A program made the translations under genes and the position numbers. Of a stretch of 64,000 nucleotides of DNA, positions 34,472 through 45,815 are shown one piece after another (position 1 is the first letter of the stretch; each line of letters opens with the position of its first letter). The stretch covers positions 7,591,501-7,655,500 of the forward strand of contig NZ_JAZHRV010000001.1 in assembly GCF_036924595.1 (NCBI RefSeq), in the 5' to 3' direction. The DNA comes from Bradyrhizobium algeriense. Lineage in GTDB: Bacteria > Pseudomonadota > Alphaproteobacteria > Rhizobiales > Xanthobacteraceae. The notes under the pieces are model-generated. The model had not been told where the DNA came from, did not search any database, and saw nothing but the letters and a program-made list of their open reading frames with translations.

Positions 34472-35293
34472 ATGGACGATGTCGGCCACAAATCCGGCCA
34501 TCTGATGCTGATCACCCCGGAGCGCGTGTTCTATGCTGGCCTGCTCGGCCGCCCGCGCCAACGCTGTTCGGGCGCCTTCAACATCTATGTCTCGATCGAG
34601 GGCGGTCTCTGGCTCACCACCGCCGATGGCCGGGAAACCCATGGCGAAATGGTCGCCCTGTTGCCGAACATCAGGCACACCATCGCCAGCGATTATCGCT
34701 CGGTGCTCAGCGTCGTGATCGAGCCGGAGAGCGTTCGCCCCGGTGTGCTCGAAGACCTCGCACGGCGTCTCGCGGGACCCGAAGGCGCAGCGTTCACCAG
34801 CCGCATCCGCGCCGCCTATCGCGAACTGCGCGAGCATCACGCCGGCAATGAATATTCCAGCGCCGAATTCGATTGCCTGTGCCTTGGCGAGGCCCTGCCG
34901 CAGCGCATACTCGATCCGCGCGTGGTGCGCGCGATTCTGCAGATCGGAAAATTCTCCGGCGAGCCGGTGACGGCAGCGAGCTGCGCCGCGGAGGCGGGAC
35001 TATCTCCGTCGCGCTTCCTGCATTTGTTCAAGGAAGAGACCGAAATATCATTCCGCTCCTTCCGCGCCTGGAAGCGCGCGCGGCATCTGCTGCACTTCGC
35101 CAACCAGGACATCAACCTTGCGCATCTCGCGCAGGATATCGGCTATCCCGACTCCACGCATTTCAGCCACTCGATCCGCCGCTTCTATGGCTTGAAGCCG
35201 CGCGCGATCTTTTCAGGTTCGCGCGATCTGGCGATCTATAGCCACCGCCATGCCGCCGCCGACAATAGCGGGTGGACGCAAGAAGCCGGCTGA
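34472..35293 (+). CDS. AraC-family transcriptional regulator
   Basis: The 273-residue regulator has an N-terminal cupin-like ligand region (about 10-110; GAFNIYVSIEGGLWLTTADG) and a C-terminal double HTH (about 165-255). The second HTH has the family signature LAQDIGYPDSTHFSHSIRRFYGLKPRAI. It lies inside the catabolic island between the GST and BKACE genes and on the same strand, so it is the best local candidate to control the pathway. No operator was identified. Confidence 0.9.
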   Translation: MDDVGHKSGHLMLITPERVFYAGLLGRPRQRCSGAFNIYVSIEGGLWLTTADGRETHGEMVALLPNIRHTIASDYRSVLSVVIEPESVRPGVLEDLARRLAGPEGAAFTSRIRAAYRELREHHAGNEYSSAEFDCLCLGEALPQRILDPRVVRAILQIGKFSGEPVTAASCAAEAGLSPSRFLHLFKEETEISFRSFRAWKRARHLLHFANQDINLAHLAQDIGYPDSTHFSHSIRRFYGLKPRAIFSGSRDLAIYSHRHAAADNSGWTQEAG

Positions 35294-35359
35294 TGCCGGA
35301 CGCATGATCGCGCCGGACATTTTCGCGATCCCTCGCGTCCCGCTTTCGAAGGTTGATCT

Positions 35360-36226
35360 ATGGGCGACAAGGCCGTCATTACCTGTGCGCTGAACGGCGT
35401 GCTGACCGATCCGAAGCAGCACAATGTGCCGGTTACGCCGGAGCAGATGGCGCGGGAGGCCAGGGCCGCGTTCAACGCCGGCGCCAGCATCATGCATGTC
35501 CATCTGCGCCAGCAGGAGCCAAACAAGGGACATCTGCCGTCATGGGACGTCAACGTCTCCAAAGAGATCCAGCAGGCGATTCGCGAGGCCTGCCCCGGCG
35601 TCATCATCAACCACACCACGGGCACGTCGGGGCCCAAGTATCAGGGCGCGCTCGACTGCGTGCGCGAAACCAAACCCGAAATCGCCGCCTGCAATGCCGG
35701 CTCGCTGAATTATCTCAAGGTGAAGTCCGACAACACCTGGGCATGGCCGCCGATGATGTTCGATAACGCGGTCGAGAAGGTGCAGGACTATCTCGACGTG
35801 ATGAACGAAGCGGGCACGATCCCCGAGTTCGAATGCTTCGACGTCGGCATCGTGCGCTGCGTCGGCATGTACAGGCAGACCGGGATGTATTCCGGCCCGC
35901 TCGAGTATAATTTTGTGATGGGCGTCGCCTCCGGCATGCCGGCTGATCAGGAATTGCTGCCGATCCTGTTGAAGCTGAAACTGCCGGAAGCGCATTGGCA
36001 GGTGACTGCGATCGGCCGCGCCGAAATCTGGCCGCTGCACCAGCGCTGCGCCGATCTCGGCGGGCATCTGCGCACCGGGCTCGAAGATACTTTCTATCTT
36101 GGCGACGGCACCAAAGTGACTTCGAACGGGCAGTTGATCGAGGCGATCGCTGCCTGCGCGCGGCGCGCGGGCCGCGAGATCGCGAGCCCCGCCGAAGCGC
36201 GGCAGATCTTTGGGACGAGGCATTGA
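35360..36226 (+). CDS. BKACE enzyme (beta-keto acid cleavage; DUF849)
   Basis: The 288-residue protein is a full-length TIM-barrel BKACE. The zinc ligands expected from the prototype Kce are visible as His46 and His48 in MHVHLR, and a third as Glu242 in TGLEDTFYLGDG. The family condenses a beta-keto acid with acetyl-CoA and splits it into acetoacetate and a new acyl-CoA. Substrates range widely. Other marks are NHTTGTSG (about 84-91) and IGRAEIW (about 218-224). Its place beside an acyl-CoA carboxylase and two ACADs suggests it handles a keto intermediate of this pathway. Confidence 0.92.
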   Translation: MGDKAVITCALNGVLTDPKQHNVPVTPEQMAREARAAFNAGASIMHVHLRQQEPNKGHLPSWDVNVSKEIQQAIREACPGVIINHTTGTSGPKYQGALDCVRETKPEIAACNAGSLNYLKVKSDNTWAWPPMMFDNAVEKVQDYLDVMNEAGTIPEFECFDVGIVRCVGMYRQTGMYSGPLEYNFVMGVASGMPADQELLPILLKLKLPEAHWQVTAIGRAEIWPLHQRCADLGGHLRTGLEDTFYLGDGTKVTSNGQLIEAIAACARRAGREIASPAEARQIFGTRH

Positions 36227-36239
36227 CCGTCTTGGCCGT

Positions 36240-36311
36240 CGTCATTGCGAGCGAAGCGAAGCAATCCATCGTGACGCACAAAAGGTATGGATTGCTTCGT
36301 CGCTTCGCTCC
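36240..36311. repeat. Palindromic intergenic repeat (GAAGCAATCCA family)
   Basis: Arms CGAAGCGAAGCAATCCA and TGGATTGCTTCGTCGCTTCG face each other across about 24 bases between the BKACE and carboxylase genes. A CGTCATTGCGAGC-type start also appears near 4485-4497 upstream of the sortase, without the full palindrome. Confidence 0.8.
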
Positions 36312-36362
36312 CTTGCACGAACGCTTCGCGTTTGTCGCAGGCTATGACGAGCGGGAGAGGTT

Positions 36363-37975
36363 ATGGCAGTAATCGAATCAACCATCGTTCCCTCCAGCGC
36401 CGCCTTCAAGGCCAATCGCGACGGCATGCTGGCGCTGATCACACGCATGCGCGCCCTCGAAGATCGCACGCGCACCGCTTCCGCCGCGGCCAAGGACCGC
36501 TTCCACAAGCGCGGGCAGTTGCTGCCGCGCGAGCGCGTAGCGCTGGTGCTCGACCCCGGATCGCCCTTCATCGAACTGTCGACGCTCGCCGGCTACATGT
36601 TCGACGTGCCGGATGCGGACAAGAGCGTGCCCGGCGGCGGCGTGATCGCCGGCATTGGTTTTGTCTCAGGCATCCGCTGCATGGTGAGCGCCAATGATTC
36701 CGGCATCGATGCCGGCGCGCTGCAGCCGTACGGCCTCGACAAGACGCTGCGGGTACAGGAGCTGGCGCTGGAGAATAAGCTGCCTTACGTGCAGCTCGTC
36801 GAAAGCGCCGGCGCCAATCTGCTGCGCTACCGCGTCGAGGATTTTATCCGGGGCGGCAACATCTTTCGCAATCTGGCGCGGCTGTCGGCGGCGGGGTTGC
36901 CTGTCGTCACCGTGACGCATGGATCGTCGACGGCAGGCGGCGCTTATCAAACGGGGCTCTCGGATTACATCGTGATGGTGCGCGGCCGCACCCGCGCTTT
37001 CCTCGCCGGGCCGCCACTGTTGAAAGCCGCGACGGGCGAGATTGCGACAGAGGAAGAGCTCGGCGGCGCCGAGATGCACACGTCCATCTCCGGTCTCGGC
37101 GACTATCTGGCCGAGGACGATCGCGACGCGCTGCGCATCGCGCGCGACATCATGGCCAATCTGGAATGGGATCGGCCGAAGCCTGCGGAAGTTTCCTTCA
37201 AGCCGCCGCGCTACGATGCGGAGGAATTGCTCGGCATCATGCCGATGGATCACAAGCGTCCGGTCGATATGCGGCAGGCGATCGCACGATTTGTCGACGA
37301 TTCCGACTTCACTGAGTTCGGCGCAAACTATGGTCCCGCCACCGTATGCGGCCACGCCCGCATCGAGGGGCAGGCGATCGGGATCATCACCAATAACGGC
37401 CCGCTCGATGTGCCCGGCGCCAACAAGGCGACGCATTTTATTCAAGCCTGCTGCCAGTCGCGTACGCCGATCCTCTATATGAACAACACGACGGGCTACA
37501 TGGTCGGCAAGGCCTACGAAGAGGCCGGCATGATCAAGCACGGCTCCAAGATGATCCAGGCGGTGACGTCGGCCACCGTGCCGCAGATCACGATCTATTG
37601 CGGCGCCTCGTTCGGTGCCGGCAATTACGGCATGTGCGGGCGCGGCTTCCATCCGCGCTTCTGCTTTTCCTGGCCGAACGCCAAGACCGCCGTGATGGGC
37701 GGCGAGCAGGCGGCGGAAACCATGGCGATCGTGACTGAGGCCGCAGCGGCGCGGCGCGGCAGGCCGATCGAGAAGGAGAAGCTCGATGCCATGAAGGCGC
37801 AGATCACGGGCGTGTTCGATGGCCAGATGGACGTGTTCTCGACCAGCGCGCGGGTGCTTGACGACGGCGTGATCGATCCGCGCGATACCCGCAGCGTGCT
37901 AGCCGAGGTGCTGGCGATCTGCCGCGAGGCCGAGATCCGCTCACCACAGCGCATGCAATTCTCGGTCGCGCGGCC

Positions 37976-37979
<4 letters not shown>
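36363..37979 (+). CDS. Acyl-CoA carboxylase, carboxyltransferase (beta) subunit
   Basis: The 538-residue subunit has two crotonase-fold halves (about 40-280 and 300-530), as in methylcrotonyl-, geranyl- and propionyl-CoA carboxylases. Seen: ANDSGIDAGALQPYGLDK, LPYVQLVESAGANL, HGSSTAGGAYQTGLSDY in the N-half, and GANKATHFIQACCQSRTPILYMNNTTGYMVG (read in parts) and GASFGAGNYGMCGRGF in the C-half. The N-half motif ESAGANL resembles geranyl-CoA carboxylase AtuC and MccB. It transfers CO2 from carboxybiotin to acyl-CoA. Its stop overlaps the alpha-subunit start as ATGA. Confidence 0.93.
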
Positions 37980-39952
<1,973 letters not shown>

Positions 39953-39955
39953 GTG

Positions 39956-40044
39956 CGTAGGGTGGGCAAAGCGTAAGCGTGCCCACCATTTCACGCACAG
40001 CAAGAATGGTGGGCACGTCGCTACGCTCCTTTGCCCACCCTACG
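39956..40044. repeat. Palindromic intergenic repeat, copy 2 (GTAGGGTGGGCAAAG family)
   Basis: CGTAGGGTGGGCAAAG at the left and CTTTGCCCACCCTACG-type sequence at the right, with inner arms GTGCCCACCATT/AATGGTGGGCAC. It starts three bases after one stop codon and ends five bases before the other, between convergent genes, just as copy 1 does. Confidence 0.88.
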
Positions 40045-40048
40045 AAAC

Positions 40049-41041
40049 CTACTCCGGTCGCCCCGTTCCGTCGTTCAGCCAGCACGCTACCTCATGCCGT
40101 TCGCCAGCCGCCACCAGCGCCGGCCGCTCCACCTTGCAGCGGTCCATGGCATAGCGGCAGCGGGTGTGGAAGGCGCAGCCGGACGGCGGGTTGATGGGAC
40201 TCGGGACGTCGCCGTCGACCATGGGCGCCAGTTTCTTCGCTTTGGGATCGGCGATCGGGACCGAGGCCAGCAGCGCCTGCGTATAGGGATGACGCGGGTT
40301 GGCAAACAATTCGCTCTTGTCCGCGATCTCGACGATGCGCCCGAGATACATCACGGCGACGCGGTGGCTGATATGGGCGACGACGGCGAGGTCGTGGGCG
40401 ATGAACAGGTAGGAAAAATCATTCTTGCGCTGCAGGTCGATCAACAAATTGATCACCTGCGCCTGGATCGAGACGTCGAGCGCCGATACGGGCTCGTCGC
40501 ACACGATCAGGCTTGGCCCAAGCGACAATGCCCGCGCAATGCAGATGCGCTGCCGCTGCCCGCCCGAGAACTGATGCGGATAGTTCTTCATCTGGTCGGA
40601 ACGTAGCCCGACCTGCGCGAATAGTTCGGCGACGCGTTCCTGTTGCGCGCGGCCGGTCGCAAGGCCGTGCACGCTGAGCGGTTCGCCGACGATATCGCCC
40701 GCGGTCATGCGCGGATTGAGCGAAGCAAATGGATCCTGGAACACGATCTGCATCGAGCGCCGATGCGGCCGCATCTCGGCCTTGCTCAGGCCAGTAATGT
40801 CGGTGCCGTTCAATTTGATAGTGCCGCTGGACGGCTCCACCAGCCGCAGCACGCTGCGCGCGACCGTCGATTTGCCGCAGCCGGACTCGCCGACCAGTCC
40901 CAGCGTCTCGCCCTTGCCGACGGAGAAGCTGACGCCATCGACGGCGTGCACGGTGCCGACGCGACGTCGCAGCACGCCGCCGCGCACCGCGTAATGCTTG
41001 ACGAGGTCGGTAACCTCCAGCAACGGGCGTTGATCGGTCAT
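40049..41041 (-). CDS. Oligopeptide/dipeptide-type ABC transporter ATPase (DppF/OppF-like)
   Basis: The 330-residue ATPase starts at ATG 41041, overlapping the preceding gene's stop. Walker A is GESGCGKST, the signature LSGGQRQR, and Walker [13 protein letters not shown]. The C-terminal oligo-HPY domain carries the Cys-rich [11 protein letters not shown], which suits the peptide/nickel transporter family. It powers import through the two permeases encoded upstream. The start at 41074 would extend into the preceding gene and is unlikely. Confidence 0.93.
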   Translation of the reverse strand: MTDQRPLLEVTDLVKHYAVRGGVLRRRVGTVHAVDGVSFSVGKGETLGLVGESGCGKSTVARSVLRLVEPSSGTIKLNGTDITGLSKAEMRPHRRSMQIVFQDPFASLNPRMTAGDIVGEPLSVHGLATGRAQQERVAELFAQVGLRSDQMKNYPHQFSGGQRQRICIARALSLGPSLIVCDEPVSALDVSIQAQVINLLIDLQRKNDFSYLFIAHDLAVVAHISHRVAVMYLGRIVEIADKSELFANPRHPYTQALLASVPIADPKAKKLAPMVDGDVPSPINPPSGCAFHTRCRYAMDRCKVERPALVAAGERHEVACWLNDGTGRPE

Positions 41042-42051
41042 GGCGCGCCTACCAATTCTGTCGCGCGCCAGCACGCCGCAAAATGATCACCGTCGACTTC
41101 CTGTAGCGGCGGGTATTCTGCGCGACAGCGATCGACGGCGAGGCTGCAGCGCGGCGCAAAGGCGCAGCCCGGCGGCAGGTTGGTCAGCGACGGCACCATG
41201 CCGGGAATTTCGTTCAGTCGTGCGTCGGTCTTGGCGCCGAATGAAATCACCGCCGGCATCGAGGCCATAAGCCCGCGCGTATACGGGTGCTTCGGATTCT
41301 CGAACAGGTCTTCCACGGTCGCTTCCTCGACCTTCTTGCCGGCATACATCACGATGACGCGCTGCGCGGTCTGCGCCACCACGCCGAGATCGTGCGTGAT
41401 CAGGATCAATCCAGTTCCGAGCGTCTTCTGCAGATCGACGATCAGCGCCAGGATCTGCGCCTGGATCGTCACGTCGAGCGCGGTGGTCGGCTCGTCCGCA
41501 ATCAACAGCGCCGGCCGGCACGCCAAGGCCATCGCGATCATCGCGCGTTGCCGCATGCCGCCGGAAAGCTGATGCGGATATTCCAGCGCGCGGCGTTCCG
41601 GCTCGGGAATGCGGACGAGGCGCAGCATCTCGACCGCCTTGGCCCACGTCTCCCTGGAGGTCATTTCCCGGTGCAGGCGCAGCACTTCGGTGATCTGGTC
41701 GCCGATCCGCATCACGGGATTGAGCGAGGTCATCGGCTCCTGAAAAATCATCGAGATCCGGTTGCCGCGGATCTTGCGCATCTCGGCCTCGTCGAGGCCG
41801 AGCAGGTCGGTCCCTTCCAGCGTCACCGAGCCGCCGACCACCCGCCCGGGCGGGTCCGGCACCAGCCGCATCACCGACAGCGCAGTCACGCTCTTGCCGC
41901 AGCCGGATTCGCCGACGATCGCCAGCGTCTCGCCGCGGCGGACGCTGAACGAGACATCGTCGACCGCGCGGAACAGACCTGAGTTGGTGAAGAACACCGT
42001 CTGCAGGTTCTTCACATCGAGAACCATGTCGTCCTTCTGCGCCTCGGTCAT
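41038..42051 (-). CDS. Oligopeptide/dipeptide-type ABC transporter ATPase (DppD/OppD-like)
   Basis: The 337-residue ATPase starts at ATG 42051 in a TGATG overlap with the permease gene. Walker [10 protein letters not shown], signature LSGGMRQR, Walker [13 protein letters not shown], and a C-terminal [11 protein letters not shown] segment are present. It is one half of the ATPase pair. An in-frame extension to 42156 lies inside the permease gene and was rejected. Confidence 0.93.
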   Translation of the reverse strand: MTEAQKDDMVLDVKNLQTVFFTNSGLFRAVDDVSFSVRRGETLAIVGESGCGKSVTALSVMRLVPDPPGRVVGGSVTLEGTDLLGLDEAEMRKIRGNRISMIFQEPMTSLNPVMRIGDQITEVLRLHREMTSRETWAKAVEMLRLVRIPEPERRALEYPHQLSGGMRQRAMIAMALACRPALLIADEPTTALDVTIQAQILALIVDLQKTLGTGLILITHDLGVVAQTAQRVIVMYAGKKVEEATVEDLFENPKHPYTRGLMASMPAVISFGAKTDARLNEIPGMVPSLTNLPPGCAFAPRCSLAVDRCRAEYPPLQEVDGDHFAACWRATELVGAP

Positions 42052-42959
42052 CAGCCGCGCTGCCTCGGGTCGAGGATGTCGCGAAGCGCGTCGCCGAACA
42101 GATTGGTGCCGAACACCGCAAGGCTGATGGCTACTCCCGGGAAGATCACCAGCCACGGCGCGGTGCGGACATATTCCGCCGCCGATTCCGACAGCATGCG
42201 TCCCCAGGACGGATAGGGTTCGGGAATGCCGAGGCCGAGGAACGACAGCGAGGCTTCGGTGAGGATGGTGGAGCCGAGTTGCGCGGTCGCCAGCACGATC
42301 AGGGGCGCCAGCGTATTGGGCAGCACGTGGCGCAGCGCGATGCGGGTCTCGCTCATGCCGATCGATTTTGCGGCCTCGACGAACGGCAGTTCGCGCAGCG
42401 CCAGCGTATTGGCGCGAATGACGCGGGCGACCGTCGGGATCAGCGGGATCGCAATCGCGATGATGACGTTCGGCAATGACGGCCCGAGCGCCGCCGTCAT
42501 CACCAGCGCCAGCACCAGCAAGGGCAGGGCCTGCAGAATGTCGGTGATGCGCTGGAATAGCAGGTCGACCCAGCCGGACAGATAGCCCGATGCAAGGCCG
42601 ACGACGACGCCGATTGACGATCCCAGCGCGGTGGCGCCGATGCCGACCGCCAGCGAAATCCGCGCGCCGTGGACGATCCGGCTCCAGACGTCGCGGCCGA
42701 ATGAATCGGTTCCCATCCAGTGCGCCGCGCTGGGCGAGGCCAGCCGTTGCGCGGAATCGACGCTGAGTGGATCGTAACGGCAGATCAGGTCGGCCGAGAT
42801 CGCCATCCAGACGAACATCACCATGATGACAAGGCCGATCGTGCCGAGCAGATAGCGCTGCGCCAGAAACAGCAGACGGCGCCAGCCATGCGTCGAATGG
42901 GCGCCGGCCCGTCTTAACTCGCTGTCGAAATTGATCGTGGTCAAGCGGCTAGTCCCCAT
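42051..42959 (-). CDS. Peptide-type ABC transporter permease (DppC-like)
   Basis: The 302-residue inner-membrane permease has about six hydrophobic segments. An N-terminal extra segment (about 35-55) is followed by [21 protein letters not shown], the usual start of DppC proteins. The ATPase-contact EAA loop is visible as [21 protein letters not shown] (read in parts). It pairs with the DppB-like permease, whose stop overlaps its start by 11 bases. Length and order are normal for the family. Confidence 0.93.
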   Translation of the reverse strand: MGTSRLTTINFDSELRRAGAHSTHGWRRLLFLAQRYLLGTIGLVIMVMFVWMAISADLICRYDPLSVDSAQRLASPSAAHWMGTDSFGRDVWSRIVHGARISLAVGIGATALGSSIGVVVGLASGYLSGWVDLLFQRITDILQALPLLVLALVMTAALGPSLPNVIIAIAIPLIPTVARVIRANTLALRELPFVEAAKSIGMSETRIALRHVLPNTLAPLIVLATAQLGSTILTEASLSFLGLGIPEPYPSWGRMLSESAAEYVRTAPWLVIFPGVAISLAVFGTNLFGDALRDILDPRQRG

Positions 42960-43896
42960 AGCGGATGCGCGGGTCGATCGCGGCGTAAAGCATGTCGACG
43001 GTGAAGTTTGCGACCACCACGACCACGGCGATCAGCATCACGAGATTCTGGACGATCGGGTAATCGCGCCAGCGCAGCGCCTCGACCAGGAAGCGGGCGA
43101 CGCCGGGAATATTGAACACGGTTTCGGTGACGATCAGCCCGCCGATCAGGAACGCCGCCTCGATGCCGATCACGGTAATGACCGGTAGGATGGCGTTCTT
43201 CAGCGCGTGGCGATAATTGACCGACGCCTCGGAAGCGCCCTTGGCGCGCGCGGTGCGGATGTAGTCCTGCCGCAGGATTTCCAGCATCGAGGACCGCGTG
43301 ATGCGCATGGTCAGCGCGGCGCTGCGAAAGCCGACCGCCATTGCGGGGACGGCATAGATCGCGAAGGCCTCGGTCCAGGTCTTTGGATTCGGATTGTAGA
43401 TCGGCATGCTGCCGAACAGCGAGACCGAGGCCATCAGGATCAACAGCCCGAGCCAGAAGGAAGGCAGCGACAGGCCGCTCAGGCTGACGACGCGCAAGGT
43501 ATAGTCGAGCCGCGAACCCTGATGGACTGCGCTGAGAACCCCTAGGGGAATGCCGATGGAAGCGGAGAACAGCAGCGCCAGCGCCGCCAGCCGCGCGGTG
43601 ATCGGAATGCGCGGCAGGATCTCCTGCAGCGCCGGCTTTTCCGACACGTAGGAATAGCCGAGATCGCCGTGCAGCAGCCCGCCGATCCAGTTCAGATATT
43701 GCTGGTAGATCGGCAGGTTGAGGCCAAGCTCCTTTTCCAAATTGGCCTTGTCGGTGGGATCGACGAAGCCGGCGGCGTCGAACAGGATGTCGACGATGTT
43801 GCCGGGGACGACGCGCAGCAGCACGAAGATGATGATCGAGATCCCGACCAGGGTCACGAGCATCAATGCGAGGCGTCGCACGATATAAGCAAACAC
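42949..43896 (-). CDS. Peptide-type ABC transporter permease (DppB-like)
   Basis: The 315-residue permease opens with IVRRLALMLVTLVGISIIIFVLLRVVPG, typical of DppB, and has about six membrane segments. The EAA loop appears as RAKGASEASVNYRHALKN. It follows the binding-protein gene by 49 bases and overlaps the DppC-like gene, so all transport genes form one operon. ATG 43896 has GGGAGAAACC upstream. Confidence 0.93.
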   Translation of the reverse strand: MFAYIVRRLALMLVTLVGISIIIFVLLRVVPGNIVDILFDAAGFVDPTDKANLEKELGLNLPIYQQYLNWIGGLLHGDLGYSYVSEKPALQEILPRIPITARLAALALLFSASIGIPLGVLSAVHQGSRLDYTLRVVSLSGLSLPSFWLGLLILMASVSLFGSMPIYNPNPKTWTEAFAIYAVPAMAVGFRSAALTMRITRSSMLEILRQDYIRTARAKGASEASVNYRHALKNAILPVITVIGIEAAFLIGGLIVTETVFNIPGVARFLVEALRWRDYPIVQNLVMLIAVVVVVANFTVDMLYAAIDPRIRYGD

Positions 43897-43945
43897 CTGG
43901 CGGTTTCTCCCTGGCAGGCTGGCGGAACTGATTCCGCGGCTGGAC

Positions 43946-45541
43946 TTACTTGTCCATCCAGACGTCTTCGTAACGATAGCCGTTATAGGAGCTGTTCACC
44001 ATGATGGTGATGCCCTTGACGTAAGGCTGCCAGCAGGAGCCGTTCCGGCTATGGTATATGATCGGCCTCGCCACATCTTCCTGAAGCTTCTTGTCGATCT
44101 CCCAGACCAGCTTCTTGCGCTTGGCAACATCCTTCTCGACCGACTGCTGATCGAACAGTTTTTCGATCTCCTTGTTGCAGTAGTTGGTGTAGTTGCGCTC
44201 CGACCCGCAGGAATAGTTCTCGTAGAACGACTGGTCGGGATCGTCGACGGCGTTGCCGGTGAGGTTGAGGCCGAGCGCGTAGTCCTTGCGCGCGACCTTC
44301 GGGAACCATTGCGCGGTGTCGACGACGTCGAGTTCGCCATCGATGTAGATGCTCTTGATCTGGTCGATCAGGATCACGGCGGGATCGCGGTAAATCGGAA
44401 TGTTGCGCGTGGCGACCTTGACGGCGAGGCGCTTGTCCGGGCCGTAGCCCGCCTTCTGCATCAATTTACGCGCCTCTTCCCGGTTGGCGTTGATGTCGGG
44501 GCCGTAGCCCGGGATCGATTCCAGCATTTCCTTCGGCATCGCCCACAATCCGCCCGGCGCAGGCAGCATGGTGCCGCCGATATCGGCCTGCCCCTCGAAC
44601 AGGATCTGCACGAACGCCTTGCGATCCAGCGCCAGCGCTAGCGCCCGGCGAATGTCCGGATTGTCAAACGGAGGGGAGGACGAGTTGACGATGATGTTGG
44701 TCGAAACATTGATCGGCTCGACCACGCAAACCGCGTTCGGCGCCTGCGACTTGACCTCCTTGAGCAGCGGGATCGACACTTCGGTCGGGAACGTCATGTC
44801 GAATTTTCCGGAGACAAATCCGAGAATTGCCGTCGAGCGGTTGGTAATGATGGTGAATTCGATGCCGTCGAGATGCGGCAGGCCCTTCTTGAAGTAATCA
44901 GGGTTCTTCGTGAGCTTGATCGACTCGTTGGCCTTGAACTCGACGAATTTGAACGGGCCGGTGCCGATCGGCTTGGTGCGCATGTCGGCCGGAGAGACGT
45001 GGCAGGGGTAAACCGGCGTGTAGCCCGAGGCGAGCAGCGACAGCAACGCCGGCTGCGGCCGCTTCAATTCGAAGGACGCTTCGAAATCGCCGTTGACGGT
45101 CACGTCACTGACCTGATCATACCAGGACTTTCGCGGGTTCTGGCGGAACTTCTGCTGCGATTTGCCCATCACCATGTCGAAGGTGCATTTGACGTCGGCC
45201 GACGTGAACGGCTTGCCGTCATGCCATTTGACGCCCTGCTTCAGCTTGAAGGTCAGTTTCTTGCTGTCGCTGCTCCAGGCCCAGCTCTCCGCGAGATCGG
45301 GGACAATCGAATCCACGCTGTTCTGCGCCACGTCCTGCTTGAAGACGACGAGGTTGTTGAAAACCGGCATGAAGGGAATGTTGATCGAATAGGTCGCGCC
45401 TTCGTGGATCGAGGCGCTGCCCGGGCTGTCGCGGTGATAGACCCTGAGGATGCCGCCCTGTTTCGGCTCGCCGGCCGATGCAACGTCAAAAGCCGGCAGC
45501 GATAACAATGCCGCGACAACAAGCGCTTGCACGCTCCGCAT
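43946..45541 (-). CDS. Periplasmic substrate-binding protein (SBP_bac_5, peptide/nickel type)
   Basis: The 531-residue protein starts at ATG 45541 with GGAGGGGATC upstream. Residues 1-23 form a signal peptide (ending DVASA). The mature part has the SBP_bac_5 order: GGILRVYHRDSPGSAS, then DLAESWAWSSDSKKLTFKLKQGVKWHDGKPF (read in parts), the family signature region, then DNPDIRRALALALDR. Such proteins bind peptides, opines, glutathione or other solutes. First gene of the importer operon; the ligand is probably the island's growth substrate rather than a peptide. The extension to 45613 was rejected. Confidence 0.92.
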   Translation of the reverse strand: MRSVQALVVAALLSLPAFDVASAGEPKQGGILRVYHRDSPGSASIHEGATYSINIPFMPVFNNLVVFKQDVAQNSVDSIVPDLAESWAWSSDSKKLTFKLKQGVKWHDGKPFTSADVKCTFDMVMGKSQQKFRQNPRKSWYDQVSDVTVNGDFEASFELKRPQPALLSLLASGYTPVYPCHVSPADMRTKPIGTGPFKFVEFKANESIKLTKNPDYFKKGLPHLDGIEFTIITNRSTAILGFVSGKFDMTFPTEVSIPLLKEVKSQAPNAVCVVEPINVSTNIIVNSSSPPFDNPDIRRALALALDRKAFVQILFEGQADIGGTMLPAPGGLWAMPKEMLESIPGYGPDINANREEARKLMQKAGYGPDKRLAVKVATRNIPIYRDPAVILIDQIKSIYIDGELDVVDTAQWFPKVARKDYALGLNLTGNAVDDPDQSFYENYSCGSERNYTNYCNKEIEKLFDQQSVEKDVAKRKKLVWEIDKKLQEDVARPIIYHSRNGSCWQPYVKGITIMVNSSYNGYRYEDVWMDK

Positions 45542-45815
45542 GATCCCCTCCACATTTTTCGGTCTCAGCCGGCCGATTGGTATCGAGGATACCATGGCGC
45601 GGCGTTGGAGCAACCTGCCAAGCCAATGCGAGGATCGGCAATTCGGACTAATCGAAATCCGCGTGGCGGAACGCGCGCGCTGCTTGGCCCATTTGCTGCG
45701 AATCGGCAGGTTCGTTGCAGCGCAGCCGCTGCGTCGGCGCTCGCGCCGTAATGTCTCGCCTGATGATGCACTGCACCACCACGCCTCATGTTTGCGTTCG
45801 ATTTGCGTGCCGGCC

